NCBI GenBank assembly: GCA_029249445.1
Contig: JAQWHI010000019.1
Span: 62,001 to 126,000 of the forward strand
Direction of reading: 5' to 3'
Length of the DNA: 64,000 bases
DNA from: Crocinitomicaceae bacterium
GTDB taxonomy: Bacteria > Bacteroidota > Bacteroidia > Flavobacteriales_D > Crocinitomicaceae
Shown here: positions 17,240 through 27,229 of the stretch, one piece after another
Layout of the letters: every line of letters starts with the position of its first letter
Position numbering within the stretch: the first letter of the stretch is position 1
The notes under the pieces: model-generated
The model's database searches: none
Told to the model about the DNA's origin: nothing
Seen by the model: the letters and a program-made list of their open reading frames with translations, nothing else
Position numbers and translations under genes: made by a program

Positions 17240-19735
17240 ATGGAACAAAATCTAATTTATATATTGCCTGCTTTTGGTATTATCGGATTGGTCTACATGC
17301 TTTTCCTATCATCATGGGTAAAGAAGCAATCGTCTGGTAGTGATAAAATGAAGAAATTGTCAGGATACATTGCAGATGGTGCTTTGGCATTCCTTAAAGC
17401 AGAATATCGAATGCTTGCTGTATTCGTTGTGATTGCTGGAGGTGCTCTTGCAGCTTTATCTGCACTTGAACTAATCCCTGCAGGAATGTTCATTGTCGCG
17501 GCTTTCGTAATAGGTGCTGTTTTTTCAGCTGTCGCTGGTAACATTGGTATGCGCATCGCAACAAAAGCAAACGTTAGAACTGCTGAAGCAGCAAAAACAA
17601 GTTTACCTAATGCGATGAAAGTTGCCTTCCGTGGAGGTACCGTAATGGGACTTGGTGTTGCAGGATTGGCCATTTTTGGATTGTCTACAATTTTCATTTT
17701 TCTCCTTTTTAACGCTGGAGGTGCTGAAACATTAGATAGCGCGGGAATGAGTGTTGTTCTTGAAACATTAGCAGGGTTTTCTTTAGGTGCTGAATGTATC
17801 GCTCTTTTCGCAAGAGTTGGTGGAGGTATCTACACAAAAGCTGCCGATGTTGGAGCTGATTTAGTAGGTAAAGTAGAGGCTGGAATCCCAGAAGATGATC
17901 CACGTAATCCAGCAACTATTGCTGATAACGTAGGTGACAATGTTGGTGATGTTGCGGGAATGGGAGCGGATTTGTTCGGCTCATACGTAGCAACAATGTT
18001 GGCGGCAATGGTTTTAGGAAACTACCTCATTGAAGGGATGCCAGGATACACTGACAACTTCGGAAATATGGGCCCAATCTTAATGCCCGTTTTAATTGCA
18101 GGTGTAGGACTGATCTTTTCTATTGTTGGAACATGGGTGATCCGAATCAAAAACAACGACGCCAAAGAAAAGCAAGTACAAGGAGCATTTAACCTAGGAA
18201 ACTGGGGGTCTCTTCTTTTGACAGCTGTTGCTTCTTTCTTCATCATTCAATGGATGCTTCCTGCCAAAATGGAAATGGAATTTTTTGGAGAAGGAACTAA
18301 GGAAATCGGATACAATCGTGTATTTTATGCCGTGCTTATTGGTCTTGCTGTCGGAGGATTAATTTCCATGTTAACCGAATATTACACGGCAATGGGCAAG
18401 CGTCCTGTTATGGGCATTATCAAAAACTCCTCGACGGGTGCCGCGACAAATATTATCTCTGGTCTATCACTAGGTATGATGTCGACTGCCGCTCCAATTA
18501 TCCTTTTCGCTGGTGCGATCTGGGGAGCTTATGAATGTGCTGGTTTCTACGGAGTTGCGATTGGCGCTTCTGCGATGATGGCTACAACTGCACTTCAATT
18601 GGCTATTGACGCCTTCGGACCGATAGCTGACAATGCAGGTGGTATTGCCGAAATGTCTGAACTGGCTCCTGAAGTGCGTGAGCGCACAGACATCCTTGAT
18701 GCTGTTGGTAATACAACTGCAGCTGTAGGTAAAGGATTTGCAATCGCATCTGCTGCATTGACTGCATTGGCATTGTTTGCTGCTTATGTAACATTCACAG
18801 GAATCGAAGGAATTAACATCTTTAAAGCAGACGTATTGGCTGCACTATTTATTGGTGGCATGATACCGGTTGTTTTCTCTGCAATGGCTATGAGCTCAGT
18901 GGGTAAAGCAGCTATGGCTATGGTAAAAGAAGTCCGTCGTCAATTCAAAGACATCCCTGGAATTATGGAAGGGGAGGCCGAACCAGAATACGAGAAGTGT
19001 GTTGATATTTCAACAAAAGCTGCATTAAAAGAAATGATGCTGCCTGGTATAATTACAATTGTTACTCCAATTATTGTAGGTTTTTTAATGGGAGCAGAAG
19101 CACTCGGATCTTACATGGCTGGTGTGACTGTGTCTGGAGTTCTTTGGGCCATCTTCCAAAACAATGCTGGTGGCGCGTGGGACAACGCTAAAAAATCATT
19201 TGAAGCAGGAGTTATGATTGATGGAGAAATGACATACAAAGGTTCAGAAGCTCATAAAGCAGCAGTTACCGGAGATACAGTTGGAGATCCATTCAAAGAT
19301 ACGTCTGGTCCTTCAATGAACATCTTGATCAAATTAACGTGTCTTATTGGACTTGTTATTGCTCCTATCTTAGGAAATGGTCATGGTGGCCAAGATGAAT
19401 CAGCAGCAGCATGTGCAGGAGACAAAATAGAGTGCTCTTCAAAAAAAGACCGTTGTAGCGACGCATCTGAGTGCTCTTCAAAAAAGAGTTCTTGCAATGA
19501 AAAAAACATGAAATGTGATATGTCACAATGTGCTGAAATGACATTCGATGAATGTATGGCACACTGTGATGCTAAAGGATGTTCTCAAGAAGAAAAAGAA
19601 ATGTGTGCAAAACACTATGACTCCGAAGGGAACTGGACAGGAAAAAAACAAAAAGAATGCTGTAGTAGTGAAAAATCATCTTGTAAAGATGGTGCTTCCA
19701 AAAAAGATTGCTCGTCTCAAGGCAAAGCCTGTTAG
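17240..19735 (+). CDS. hppA: Membrane-bound ion-translocating pyrophosphatase with Cys-rich tail
   Basis: 831 residues, longer than usual. Residues 1-712 form the pyrophosphatase with about 16 membrane helices; the catalytic loops carry YTKAADVGADLVGK, EDDPRNPATIADNVGDNVGD and the C-terminal TVGDPFKDTSGPS. GNTTAAVGKGFAI (Ala after NTT, Gly before KGF) fits the K+-dependent subclass; proton versus sodium pumping cannot be decided. It couples pyrophosphate hydrolysis to outward ion pumping at the inner membrane. Residues 713-831 are a hydrophilic tail with 16 cysteines, arranged in part as repeated ECSSKK units and an MTFDECMAHCDAKGCSQEE segment, probably metal- or redox-active (inference). Strong terminator downstream. 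Confidence 0.97.
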   Translation: MEQNLIYILPAFGIIGLVYMLFLSSWVKKQSSGSDKMKKLSGYIADGALAFLKAEYRMLAVFVVIAGGALAALSALELIPAGMFIVAAFVIGAVFSAVAGNIGMRIATKANVRTAEAAKTSLPNAMKVAFRGGTVMGLGVAGLAIFGLSTIFIFLLFNAGGAETLDSAGMSVVLETLAGFSLGAECIALFARVGGGIYTKAADVGADLVGKVEAGIPEDDPRNPATIADNVGDNVGDVAGMGADLFGSYVATMLAAMVLGNYLIEGMPGYTDNFGNMGPILMPVLIAGVGLIFSIVGTWVIRIKNNDAKEKQVQGAFNLGNWGSLLLTAVASFFIIQWMLPAKMEMEFFGEGTKEIGYNRVFYAVLIGLAVGGLISMLTEYYTAMGKRPVMGIIKNSSTGAATNIISGLSLGMMSTAAPIILFAGAIWGAYECAGFYGVAIGASAMMATTALQLAIDAFGPIADNAGGIAEMSELAPEVRERTDILDAVGNTTAAVGKGFAIASAALTALALFAAYVTFTGIEGINIFKADVLAALFIGGMIPVVFSAMAMSSVGKAAMAMVKEVRRQFKDIPGIMEGEAEPEYEKCVDISTKAALKEMMLPGIITIVTPIIVGFLMGAEALGSYMAGVTVSGVLWAIFQNNAGGAWDNAKKSFEAGVMIDGEMTYKGSEAHKAAVTGDTVGDPFKDTSGPSMNILIKLTCLIGLVIAPILGNGHGGQDESAAACAGDKIECSSKKDRCSDASECSSKKSSCNEKNMKCDMSQCAEMTFDECMAHCDAKGCSQEEKEMCAKHYDSEGNWTGKKQKECCSSEKSSCKDGASKKDCSSQGKAC
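19430..19485 (+). repeat. 17-nt direct repeat inside the hppA tail
   Basis: GAGTGCTCTTCAAAAAA occurs at 19430-19446 and again at 19469-19485, encoding ECSSKK twice in the cysteine-rich tail. A third, diverged copy of the peptide (ECCSSEK) occurs further on. This points to growth of the tail by local duplication. Confidence 0.7.
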
Positions 19736-19768
19736 GTCATGTAATCTAGAACATTCTAAATAATTAAA

Positions 19769-19797
19769 AGCTCCAACGATGTGTTGGGGCTTTTTTT
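19769..19797 (+). terminator. Intrinsic terminator after hppA
   Basis: Nine-bp stem AGCTCCAAC / GTTGGGGCT (one G-U pair), 5-nt loop, then a run of seven T. It lies 33 bp after the hppA stop. Confidence 0.85.
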
Positions 19798-19862
19798 ATG
19801 GATTGAAAGGTTATTCACTATATTGTAATTCCTTTGAGTTTTGAATAAAACCACATTTCAAC

Positions 19863-20486
19863 ATGAAGATTGTATCAACAAATATTGGAAGGCAAAGAAT
19901 TGTTGTTTGGAAGAATGAAACAATAAAGACAGGGATATTTAAATACCCAGTTCATGAAAGAATCTACCTAGGGAGAACAGACGTTCAAGGCGATGCTGTA
20001 ATTGAGCGCAAATATCACGGAGGGATAGATAAAGCGTGTTACATGTTTTCAGAAGATCATTATTTGGCTTGGAAAGCAAAATTCCCACAATTGGAATGGA
20101 ATTATGGTATGTTTGGAGAAAACTTAACTGTGAGGGGGCTAAATGAGAAAATGATTCGAATAGGAGATGTTTTCAAAATAGGAGGTGCAAAAGTTCAAGT
20201 ATCAGAACCAAGGCAGCCGTGCTTCAAACTAAACATTCGATTTAATTCAAAAACAGCAGTCAAAGAGTTCGTTAACTTCAATTACAGTGGCTGCTATTTG
20301 AGAATCCTCAATGAAGGATTTGTTGAAACCGGTGATAGAGTCGAACGCATCGAATCAAACCCTCAAAGTTTGACCGTATTCGAAACTTTCAATCTGATAT
20401 ACGCAAGAAAAAAAGATCCCAAATTGATTGAACGCGCGCTAAAAGATCCATTCTTGGGGATTTCAACGAAAAAGTCGTTTAAATAA
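19863..20486 (+). CDS. MOSC domain protein (YiiM-like)
   Basis: 207 residues. The MOSC core shows KYHGGIDKACY, FGENLTV and the conserved cysteine in EPRQPCFKL (about residue 120), which in this family binds the molybdenum cofactor or sulfur. The C-terminal part matches the 3-alpha extension of YiiM-like proteins. Related proteins take part in molybdoenzyme-linked detoxification of N-hydroxylated compounds; no partner gene is nearby, so the role here is open. A terminator separates it from hppA. Confidence 0.9.
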   Translation: MKIVSTNIGRQRIVVWKNETIKTGIFKYPVHERIYLGRTDVQGDAVIERKYHGGIDKACYMFSEDHYLAWKAKFPQLEWNYGMFGENLTVRGLNEKMIRIGDVFKIGGAKVQVSEPRQPCFKLNIRFNSKTAVKEFVNFNYSGCYLRILNEGFVETGDRVERIESNPQSLTVFETFNLIYARKKDPKLIERALKDPFLGISTKKSFK

Positions 20487-20584
20487 AATCAAATAGTTAG
20501 AAGGAAGAGCATTTACTTGGGCTAAAAAAGTGTTCAAAAATTACTTCACTTTTACTACCTTTAAATACCAATTTTATCATGCTT

Positions 20585-22492
20585 ATGAAAACGTATTTTT
20601 TAGTTTCATTTCTTCTCCTTTCGGGAACTTCTTTTGGACAAAGCTATATGACTCCTGAAAAACTAATTGAATCAAATCGCGTCTCTGGTGTTGGAATCAC
20701 AAAAGATAAAAAAATTGTTTTTCGCGTTTCTAAAGTTGATATCATTTCAAACAAAAGAACAAGTCAGTCTTATACAATGGACTTGGATGGAAGCAATGTC
20801 GAACAAGTTCCTTATGCATCTAATTTAATTCGAGATAAAAAAGAGTCTCCTGATGGAGCCCATAAGATTGGAATTGAAGAGGTAAAAATTCGTGACGTAA
20901 AAGGAAATGACTTTTACCCTGAATTGAAAGAATCAAATATGATGGTGTACAACGAATTAAATTACCGTCATTGGGACACCTGGGAAGACGGGATGTACAG
21001 TCACATAATGGTCTCAAAAGCTGATGGATCAGGTAAGATGGACATTATGGCAAATGAACCTTTCGACTGTCCGCAAAAACCATTTGGTGGAGCTGAAGAT
21101 TATGTTTGGGCTCCTGATGGAAAGAGCCTTTTGTATGTGACAAAAAAATTGTTTGGAACACAATATACACTGAGTACGAATACTGACATCTATCAATACG
21201 ACCTTGCTACCAGTCAAACAACCAACCTTACAGAAGCAAATAAAGGGTATGATACCCAACCAGCCTATTCCTCCTCAGGGATACTGGCATATTGCCAAAT
21301 GAAACGAGATGGATACGAATCAGACAAAAACGATATTATCGTACTCCTAAACGGAATAAAAATAAATCTCACAAACCACTGGGATGGGACAGTAAATGGA
21401 TTTCACTGGAGCAATGATGGCAAAAAGATTTATTTTACTGCTCCGGTAATGGGTACAGTACATTTATTTCAAATTGACCTTCCGAAATCAGCCAATAAGT
21501 TTGCACTGATGCAACCCCAACCAAAACAAATTACCAAAGGTCAATTTGATATTCGTGGAATTGTGGGCGATGTAGACCAAACAATGATTGTAGCGCGAGG
21601 AGACATGAATCATGCAACTGAATTGTATTCTGTCGAATTGAGTTCAGGAAAAATGAAACAATTGACACATGCCAATGATGATTTATACGAAAGTATAACT
21701 CTTGGAAATATTGAACGTAGGATTACAACTGCCACAGATGGCGCTGATTTGCATTCCTGGGTGATCTACCCTCCTGATTTCGATCCAAACAAAAAATATC
21801 CAACACTACTCTACTGTCAAGGAGGGCCACAAGGTGCATTAAGTCAATTTTACTCATACCGTTGGAACTTCCAATTGATGGCAGCGAACGGTTATATTAT
21901 TATCGCTCCTAATAGAAGAGGAATGCCGGGCTATGGTGTTGATTGGAATGAACAAATTAGTAAAAACTATGGTGGCCAAAACATGGACGATTACCTCACG
22001 GCAATCGATGACCTTGCTAAAGAATCTTATGTTGATGCTGAGCGACTTGGATGTATTGGGGCAAGTTATGGAGGCTATTCAGCATTTTATCTGGCAGCCA
22101 CCCACAATGAACGCTTCAAGACATTTCTGGCTCATGACGGAATCTTTAATTGGAAGAGTATGTACGGTACTACTGAGGAACTCTTCTTCTTAAATTGGGA
22201 CCTTGGTGGCGCATACTGGGACAAGACAAACAAAGATGCACATGCCAGTCATAGCCTTTTCAACCCTTCAGAACGGGTTCAAGATTGGGACACCCCTATC
22301 TTAATTATTCAAGGAGGACGGGATTTTCGTGTTCCAATTGGCCAGGGATTAGAGGCCTTTCAAGCAGCGCAACTTCAAGGCATTAAAAGCCGATTACTTT
22401 TTTTTCCAGAGGAGAACCATTGGGTATTAGACTACCAGAACAGTTTGATTTGGCACAAAGAATTCTACAAGTGGCTGGGAGAAACCCTTTAA
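20585..22492 (+). CDS. Exported S9 family (prolyl oligopeptidase-like) peptidase
   Basis: 635 residues from the ATG at 20585 (an ATG two codons upstream is possible). Signal peptide MKTYFLVSFLLLSGTSFGQ. A beta-propeller region (about 30-380, with SPDG/APDGKSLLY repeats) precedes an alpha/beta hydrolase domain with the triad Ser494 (GASYGG), Asp580 (GGRDFRVP) and His612 (ENHWV). It resembles dipeptidyl aminopeptidase/acylaminoacyl peptidases that degrade peptides in the periplasm. Followed 70 bp later by fhs on the same strand, apparently unrelated. Confidence 0.94.
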   Translation: MKTYFLVSFLLLSGTSFGQSYMTPEKLIESNRVSGVGITKDKKIVFRVSKVDIISNKRTSQSYTMDLDGSNVEQVPYASNLIRDKKESPDGAHKIGIEEVKIRDVKGNDFYPELKESNMMVYNELNYRHWDTWEDGMYSHIMVSKADGSGKMDIMANEPFDCPQKPFGGAEDYVWAPDGKSLLYVTKKLFGTQYTLSTNTDIYQYDLATSQTTNLTEANKGYDTQPAYSSSGILAYCQMKRDGYESDKNDIIVLLNGIKINLTNHWDGTVNGFHWSNDGKKIYFTAPVMGTVHLFQIDLPKSANKFALMQPQPKQITKGQFDIRGIVGDVDQTMIVARGDMNHATELYSVELSSGKMKQLTHANDDLYESITLGNIERRITTATDGADLHSWVIYPPDFDPNKKYPTLLYCQGGPQGALSQFYSYRWNFQLMAANGYIIIAPNRRGMPGYGVDWNEQISKNYGGQNMDDYLTAIDDLAKESYVDAERLGCIGASYGGYSAFYLAATHNERFKTFLAHDGIFNWKSMYGTTEELFFLNWDLGGAYWDKTNKDAHASHSLFNPSERVQDWDTPILIIQGGRDFRVPIGQGLEAFQAAQLQGIKSRLLFFPEENHWVLDYQNSLIWHKEFYKWLGETL

Positions 22493-22562
22493 TAAAAGAT
22501 AAGGAAATACAAATCAATTTGTTGTTTACACCGTATATTTAAGAAATAAATAAAAAAGAAGA

Positions 22563-24245
22563 ATGAGCAAGAAGGTACTATCGGATATTGAAATTGCGCA
22601 GCAATGCGAAATGAAGCACATTGAGGAAATTGCTGCAAAAATAAATTTATCTCCAGATGATCTTGAATTGTACGGGAAATATAAGGCGAAAATACCATTA
22701 AGACTTATCGATGAAGATAAAATCAAAAATAGTCACCTCGTCCTAGTTACAGCAATGACACCAACCCCAGCAGGTGAAGGTAAAACAACAACTTCGATAG
22801 GACTCACCGAAGGAATGAACAAAATTGGAAAACGAACAACTGTTGTTTTGCGCGAACCTTCTCTTGGTCCCGTATTCGGAATTAAAGGAGGTGCCGCAGG
22901 TGGTGGATACTCACAAGTAGTACCAATGGAAGACATAAACTTACACTTCACTGGTGACTTCTCAGCTGTTGAAAAGGCAAACAATCTACTCTCAGCGCTG
23001 ATCGACAATAACATTCAAAGTAAAACAAGAAACTTAGGAATTGATCCAAGAACCATTGGCTGGAAACGTGTGATGGATATGAACGACCGGGCTCTTCGTG
23101 ACATCACAATTGGTCTTGGTGGAACTGCAAATGGGATACCACGTCAAGATGGTTTTAATATCACACCGGCATCTGAAGTCATGGCCATCTTATGCATGGC
23201 GGAAAATTTTGAAGACCTAAAAACACGACTGGGAAGTATCTATGTTGGACTGACCTTCGATAAAAAACCAATCTATGCTCGAGATTTGAATGCCGAAAAT
23301 GCAATGGCGATCCTCTTAAAAGATGCTATTATGCCCAACTTAGTACAAACAATGGAAGGAAATCCAGCAATTATTCATGGTGGTCCATTTGCAAACATTG
23401 CACAGGGAACAAATACAATTATTGCAACGAAAGCAGGTCTGTCTCTTTCCGATTTTGTAGTTACTGAAGCTGGATTTGGTGCAGACCTCGGTGCAGAAAA
23501 ATTCTTGGATATAAAATGTGTTTCTGCTGGATTAAAGCCTGAAGCTGTTGTTTTAGTCGCTACAATAAGAGCACTTAGACACCACGGAGGAGCACCAAAG
23601 GAAGAGTACAATACCGCTTCAATCGAACGGGTCGAGGCTGGTTTCCCGAACCTCCAAAAACACATTGAAAATATTAAGAAATTTGGATTGAATCCTGTTG
23701 TTGCAATCAATGCCTTCCCTACTGATACAGAAGAAGAAATTGAATTGATTCAATCAAAATGTATAGAGATGGGTGTGAATGCTATAGTTGCAGAAGGCTG
23801 GGCAAATGGAGGAAATGGCATGGAAGAACTTGCTCGAGCAGTAGTAAATGAAGTAGAATCAGGTAAAAATAATTTTACACAACTCTACAATTGGGAGCTT
23901 CCAATTAAAGATAAAATTGAAACAATTGCTCAAGAAATATATGGAGCCGTTGGAGTTGATTATTCAAAGCAAGCATTAACCGATCTTGCCAAAATAAACA
24001 ACCTTGGATTAAATGCGCTTCCCATATGTATGGCAAAAACACAAAAATCATTCTCTGACAATGATAAAATGTTGGCGCGACCTGCCAACTTCAGAATCAC
24101 AGTACGTGAATTTGAATTTGCTGCCGGCGCAGGTTTCATCATACCAATTCTCGGGAAAATGATGCGAATGCCAGGCTTGCCTGCTACTCCGGCATCTGAG
24201 GGAATGTCTATAGATAAGAATGGTAAAATCTCCGGACTGTCCTAA
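22563..24245 (+). CDS. fhs: Formate-tetrahydrofolate ligase
   Basis: 560 residues, full length. The nucleotide-binding loop is TPTPAGEGKTTT (about 66-77), and the family signatures EPSLGPVFGIKGGAAGGGYSQV and HGGPFANIAQGTN are intact. It forms 10-formyl-tetrahydrofolate from formate and ATP in the cytoplasm, feeding purine and one-carbon metabolism. Start ATG at 22563 agrees with the usual N-terminus. The GT2 gene follows 32 bp later, probably co-transcribed by position only. Confidence 0.98.
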   Translation: MSKKVLSDIEIAQQCEMKHIEEIAAKINLSPDDLELYGKYKAKIPLRLIDEDKIKNSHLVLVTAMTPTPAGEGKTTTSIGLTEGMNKIGKRTTVVLREPSLGPVFGIKGGAAGGGYSQVVPMEDINLHFTGDFSAVEKANNLLSALIDNNIQSKTRNLGIDPRTIGWKRVMDMNDRALRDITIGLGGTANGIPRQDGFNITPASEVMAILCMAENFEDLKTRLGSIYVGLTFDKKPIYARDLNAENAMAILLKDAIMPNLVQTMEGNPAIIHGGPFANIAQGTNTIIATKAGLSLSDFVVTEAGFGADLGAEKFLDIKCVSAGLKPEAVVLVATIRALRHHGGAPKEEYNTASIERVEAGFPNLQKHIENIKKFGLNPVVAINAFPTDTEEEIELIQSKCIEMGVNAIVAEGWANGGNGMEELARAVVNEVESGKNNFTQLYNWELPIKDKIETIAQEIYGAVGVDYSKQALTDLAKINNLGLNALPICMAKTQKSFSDNDKMLARPANFRITVREFEFAAGAGFIIPILGKMMRMPGLPATPASEGMSIDKNGKISGLS

Positions 24246-24277
24246 TCATTTAAAATTTTCGAACAACTTTTAATACA

Positions 24278-25273
24278 ATGACTGAGAATCAACATCTCAT
24301 TTCTATCATTATGCCTGTTCGAGACACGGAAAACTATGTTGGTGAAACACTGGATTCAATCGTAAATCAGTCCTTCCAAAATTGGGAATTAATTGCCGTT
24401 AATGATAACTCCTCAGACAATTCATTGGGCGTAATGCTACCTTACACCAGTGACAAACGCATTAAAATCGTATCAAATCCAAATCCCGGACTGCTTAATG
24501 CATTGCGATATGGTTATTCAAAAGCCTCAGGTACTATTATTCACCGAATGGACTCTGACGATTTAATGCCTAAAAATAAATTAGAGCGGATGATGGAGGC
24601 TTGGAAGATCCATGGAAAGGGATGCGTCATCACCGGTGGTGTTGAATATTTTATCGACCAAGGAGAGCTAGGTGACGGTTTCATACGCTATGCAAAATGG
24701 TTAACTGATGTGTCAGCTCAAAATACACATGCAGAAAACATCTATAGAGAAAGTGTTATCGCTTCCAATTGTTGGTTGGTACATCGAGAGGATTTTGACC
24801 GTATCGGAGGGTTCAATCCTAATACATTTCCTGAAGACTATGACTTGTGTTTTCGCTTTTATTGCGGTGGGATCAAAATCGTTGGGCTGGATGCGATACT
24901 GCACAAATGGAGAGACCGTCCAGATCGAATTTCACGTAATTGGGAGGTGTACAAGGACAATCGATTTTTTGCGCTTAAAGTGAATTATTTCTACATCAAA
25001 GACCGTGAACGTGAACGTCCTCTTGTCCTCTGGGGCGGAGGGAAAAATGGAAAAGACTTGGCACAACTTCTACTTAAAAAAGAGGCGAATTTTCATTGGG
25101 TGTGTGACAATCAAAACAAAATTGGAAAGGAGATCTATGGCATGCGAATGCATCACTACGATTCAATCAATTCACTGCACAACCCCCAAATAATTATTGC
25201 TGTTGCAGGTCCAAATGATCAGATGACAATTGCTGCCTCGCTTAAGAATAAAGACTATTGGTTTTTTCAGTAA
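24278..25273 (+). CDS. GT2 glycosyltransferase with extra C-terminal Rossmann-like domain
   Basis: 331 residues. The first 230 are a GT-A family 2 transferase: SIIMPVRDTENYVGETLDSI, VNDNSSDNS and the metal-binding HRMDSDD, then an ED motif in FPEDYDLCFR. The last 85 residues are an additional domain starting PLVLWGGGKNGKDLAQLLL, a glycine-rich nucleotide-binding-like start, with IIIAVAG later, like the N-terminal domain of sugar O-acyltransferases such as PglD or a C-methyltransferase tail domain. It probably works in cell-surface polysaccharide synthesis. Substrates are unknown. Confidence 0.88.
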   Translation: MTENQHLISIIMPVRDTENYVGETLDSIVNQSFQNWELIAVNDNSSDNSLGVMLPYTSDKRIKIVSNPNPGLLNALRYGYSKASGTIIHRMDSDDLMPKNKLERMMEAWKIHGKGCVITGGVEYFIDQGELGDGFIRYAKWLTDVSAQNTHAENIYRESVIASNCWLVHREDFDRIGGFNPNTFPEDYDLCFRFYCGGIKIVGLDAILHKWRDRPDRISRNWEVYKDNRFFALKVNYFYIKDRERERPLVLWGGGKNGKDLAQLLLKKEANFHWVCDNQNKIGKEIYGMRMHHYDSINSLHNPQIIIAVAGPNDQMTIAASLKNKDYWFFQ

Positions 25274-25339
25274 AATCTGTATCTCACCTCTAAAATCACC
25301 GTAAAAGAATTAAAACAAAATATTAGTATCTTGTTCGTT

Positions 25340-27229
25340 ATGAAAAACAACTTATTACTCCTATTTACACTCGCTCTATTGAATAGCGGTGCACAAACAC
25401 TATACGACCCTCAAATACTATATGATGCTCCTGGCGGAGTTATGGATCCATCGATTTTACGTTCCATGGAAATCACGTTTTACGATTCCCAATACAACAA
25501 TATTCTCGATGCCAGTTGGCAATCAAATCTTGGCATACGACTGCCAGCTACAGTTCAACTTGACGGTGGAGAATTATATCCCAACGTAATGGTTCGCTAC
25601 AAAGGAAACTCAACCTATGCTATCCCAAGAGATCAAGGAAATCCTAAAGTTCCATACAACCTCGATTTCAATGACTCTGTTGAAGGGCAACAATTAATGG
25701 GTTACAATAAAATAAAACTGGCAAACGCTATATTCGACCCTACATTTGCAAAAGAAATAACAGCCTATAATATCTATAAACGTTACCTGCCAACTCCAGA
25801 GGCCAATTTAATGCAGTTAACAGTTCAGGGCAACTACCTCGGACTGTACGTAAATACCGAATCTGTTGATCGTAAATTTTTGAAAAAGCATTTTGGAGAA
25901 AATAAGGGCGTTTTATTTAAATGCGACCCAATTCAACAATTTGGGCAAAATAACGGACCAATCGGGAATTCAGACCTCACATGGTATGGCACAGATTCGA
26001 CCCAATATTACAATCATTACGATTGTAAAACAGACCATGGCTGGAAAGAGCTTGTCAACTTTATTAATGTCCTCAATAACTCTCCGTCCCACCTTGACAC
26101 AGTTCTAAATATTGATAGAGTCCTATGGGCATTTGCGGTCAATCAAGCAATTTTAAACCTCGACACGTACAATGGACTGTATCAACACAACTATTATCTT
26201 TATCAGACCGGAGATGGATTGTTTCAAATGATCCCGTGGGATGCCTCAGAAAGTTTTTTAGGTGCACTGTTGGGTGCGAACATGAATTCAATGGCATTGT
26301 TTCAATACGACCCATACAATGGCTATAACTCCTGGTGGTATCCTTTGTCAATAGAATTGACATCAAATCCATATTCGAAATATGGTAAAATTTACTCTGC
26401 ACATCTTAGAACTGTCATCAATGAAAGCTTGAATTCTTCAACAATTGAGAATTTTGTAGATGACATTCAAGTAATTGGAGCGGCAGCAGCAAGTTCAGAC
26501 CCAAATATGTTTTTTGGAATGACGGAATATTATAATAACGTAAACAGCGATTTAGTTATCCCTTTTGTTTTTAGCTGTGGTGGAATTACTTCAAGCGTGG
26601 ATATCCGAAAGCCTTACCTAGAATCACTTGCGCCAATTAGTGCGCTTCCGCCAACAATAGGAAATCCAATTGTACTAAACCAAGGTAGTTCAGGTGAAAA
26701 CTTCGTAACTGCTCAAGTTTCAAACGCCACAAGTGTTGAACTAATGGCAACAACAAGTGTATACAATTCAAAATTCAAGTCGGTATCGATGTATGATGAT
26801 GGCACGAATGGCGACCTTATTGCAAATGATGGAAATTATACCGGGGCATTCCCGTGGTACATGGGAGGCAAAACTGCCAAATTCTATATTCGAGCAACAA
26901 ATACAAATGCAACAATGTTGAATCCTGAAAGAGCAGAATATGAATTTTGGATGTACGATCTCCCCCTGTCATTAGAGCCTTTGGAGAACACATTAACGAT
27001 CTCGATCTATCCAAATCCAACATCTGATTTCATCTTTATAAGCAAATCAAACGAAACCAAATTAAATTACACTGTTCTCGATGCTGCAGGAATACAAATG
27101 GCAAAAGAAGAATTGGTGTCAAACTATTTTGACGTTTCTAACTATGCAAACGGAGTTTATTTTGTTCAGTTTGCTGATGAAAATGGTCGCAGTACCACAA
27201 AGAAATTTGTCGTTTGTAAGTCACTTTAA
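25340..27229 (+). CDS. CotH kinase-like T9SS-secreted protein
   Basis: 629 residues from ATG 25340; the frame opens at a TTG three codons earlier, which is not a sensible start. Signal peptide MKNNLLLLFTLALLNSGAQ. The CotH domain (about 40-400) shows YKGNSTY, GLYVNTESVD, the NLDTYNG-HNYYLY pattern and MIPWDAS, the active-site segments of the CotH atypical kinase family. A bacterial Ig-like part follows, then a C-terminal T9SS sorting domain (ISIYPNPTSDFIFIS ... KKFVVCKSL). It is expected outside the cell. Its last 4 bp overlap the end of the convergent transporter gene. Confidence 0.9.
   Translation: MKNNLLLLFTLALLNSGAQTLYDPQILYDAPGGVMDPSILRSMEITFYDSQYNNILDASWQSNLGIRLPATVQLDGGELYPNVMVRYKGNSTYAIPRDQGNPKVPYNLDFNDSVEGQQLMGYNKIKLANAIFDPTFAKEITAYNIYKRYLPTPEANLMQLTVQGNYLGLYVNTESVDRKFLKKHFGENKGVLFKCDPIQQFGQNNGPIGNSDLTWYGTDSTQYYNHYDCKTDHGWKELVNFINVLNNSPSHLDTVLNIDRVLWAFAVNQAILNLDTYNGLYQHNYYLYQTGDGLFQMIPWDASESFLGALLGANMNSMALFQYDPYNGYNSWWYPLSIELTSNPYSKYGKIYSAHLRTVINESLNSSTIENFVDDIQVIGAAAASSDPNMFFGMTEYYNNVNSDLVIPFVFSCGGITSSVDIRKPYLESLAPISALPPTIGNPIVLNQGSSGENFVTAQVSNATSVELMATTSVYNSKFKSVSMYDDGTNGDLIANDGNYTGAFPWYMGGKTAKFYIRATNTNATMLNPERAEYEFWMYDLPLSLEPLENTLTISIYPNPTSDFIFISKSNETKLNYTVLDAAGIQMAKEELVSNYFDVSNYANGVYFVQFADENGRSTTKKFVVCKSL

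Noticed and set aside
25331-25339. TTG start for the CotH-like gene
   Set aside because: The ATG at 25340 gives a complete signal peptide directly; the three extra codons come only from an open frame.
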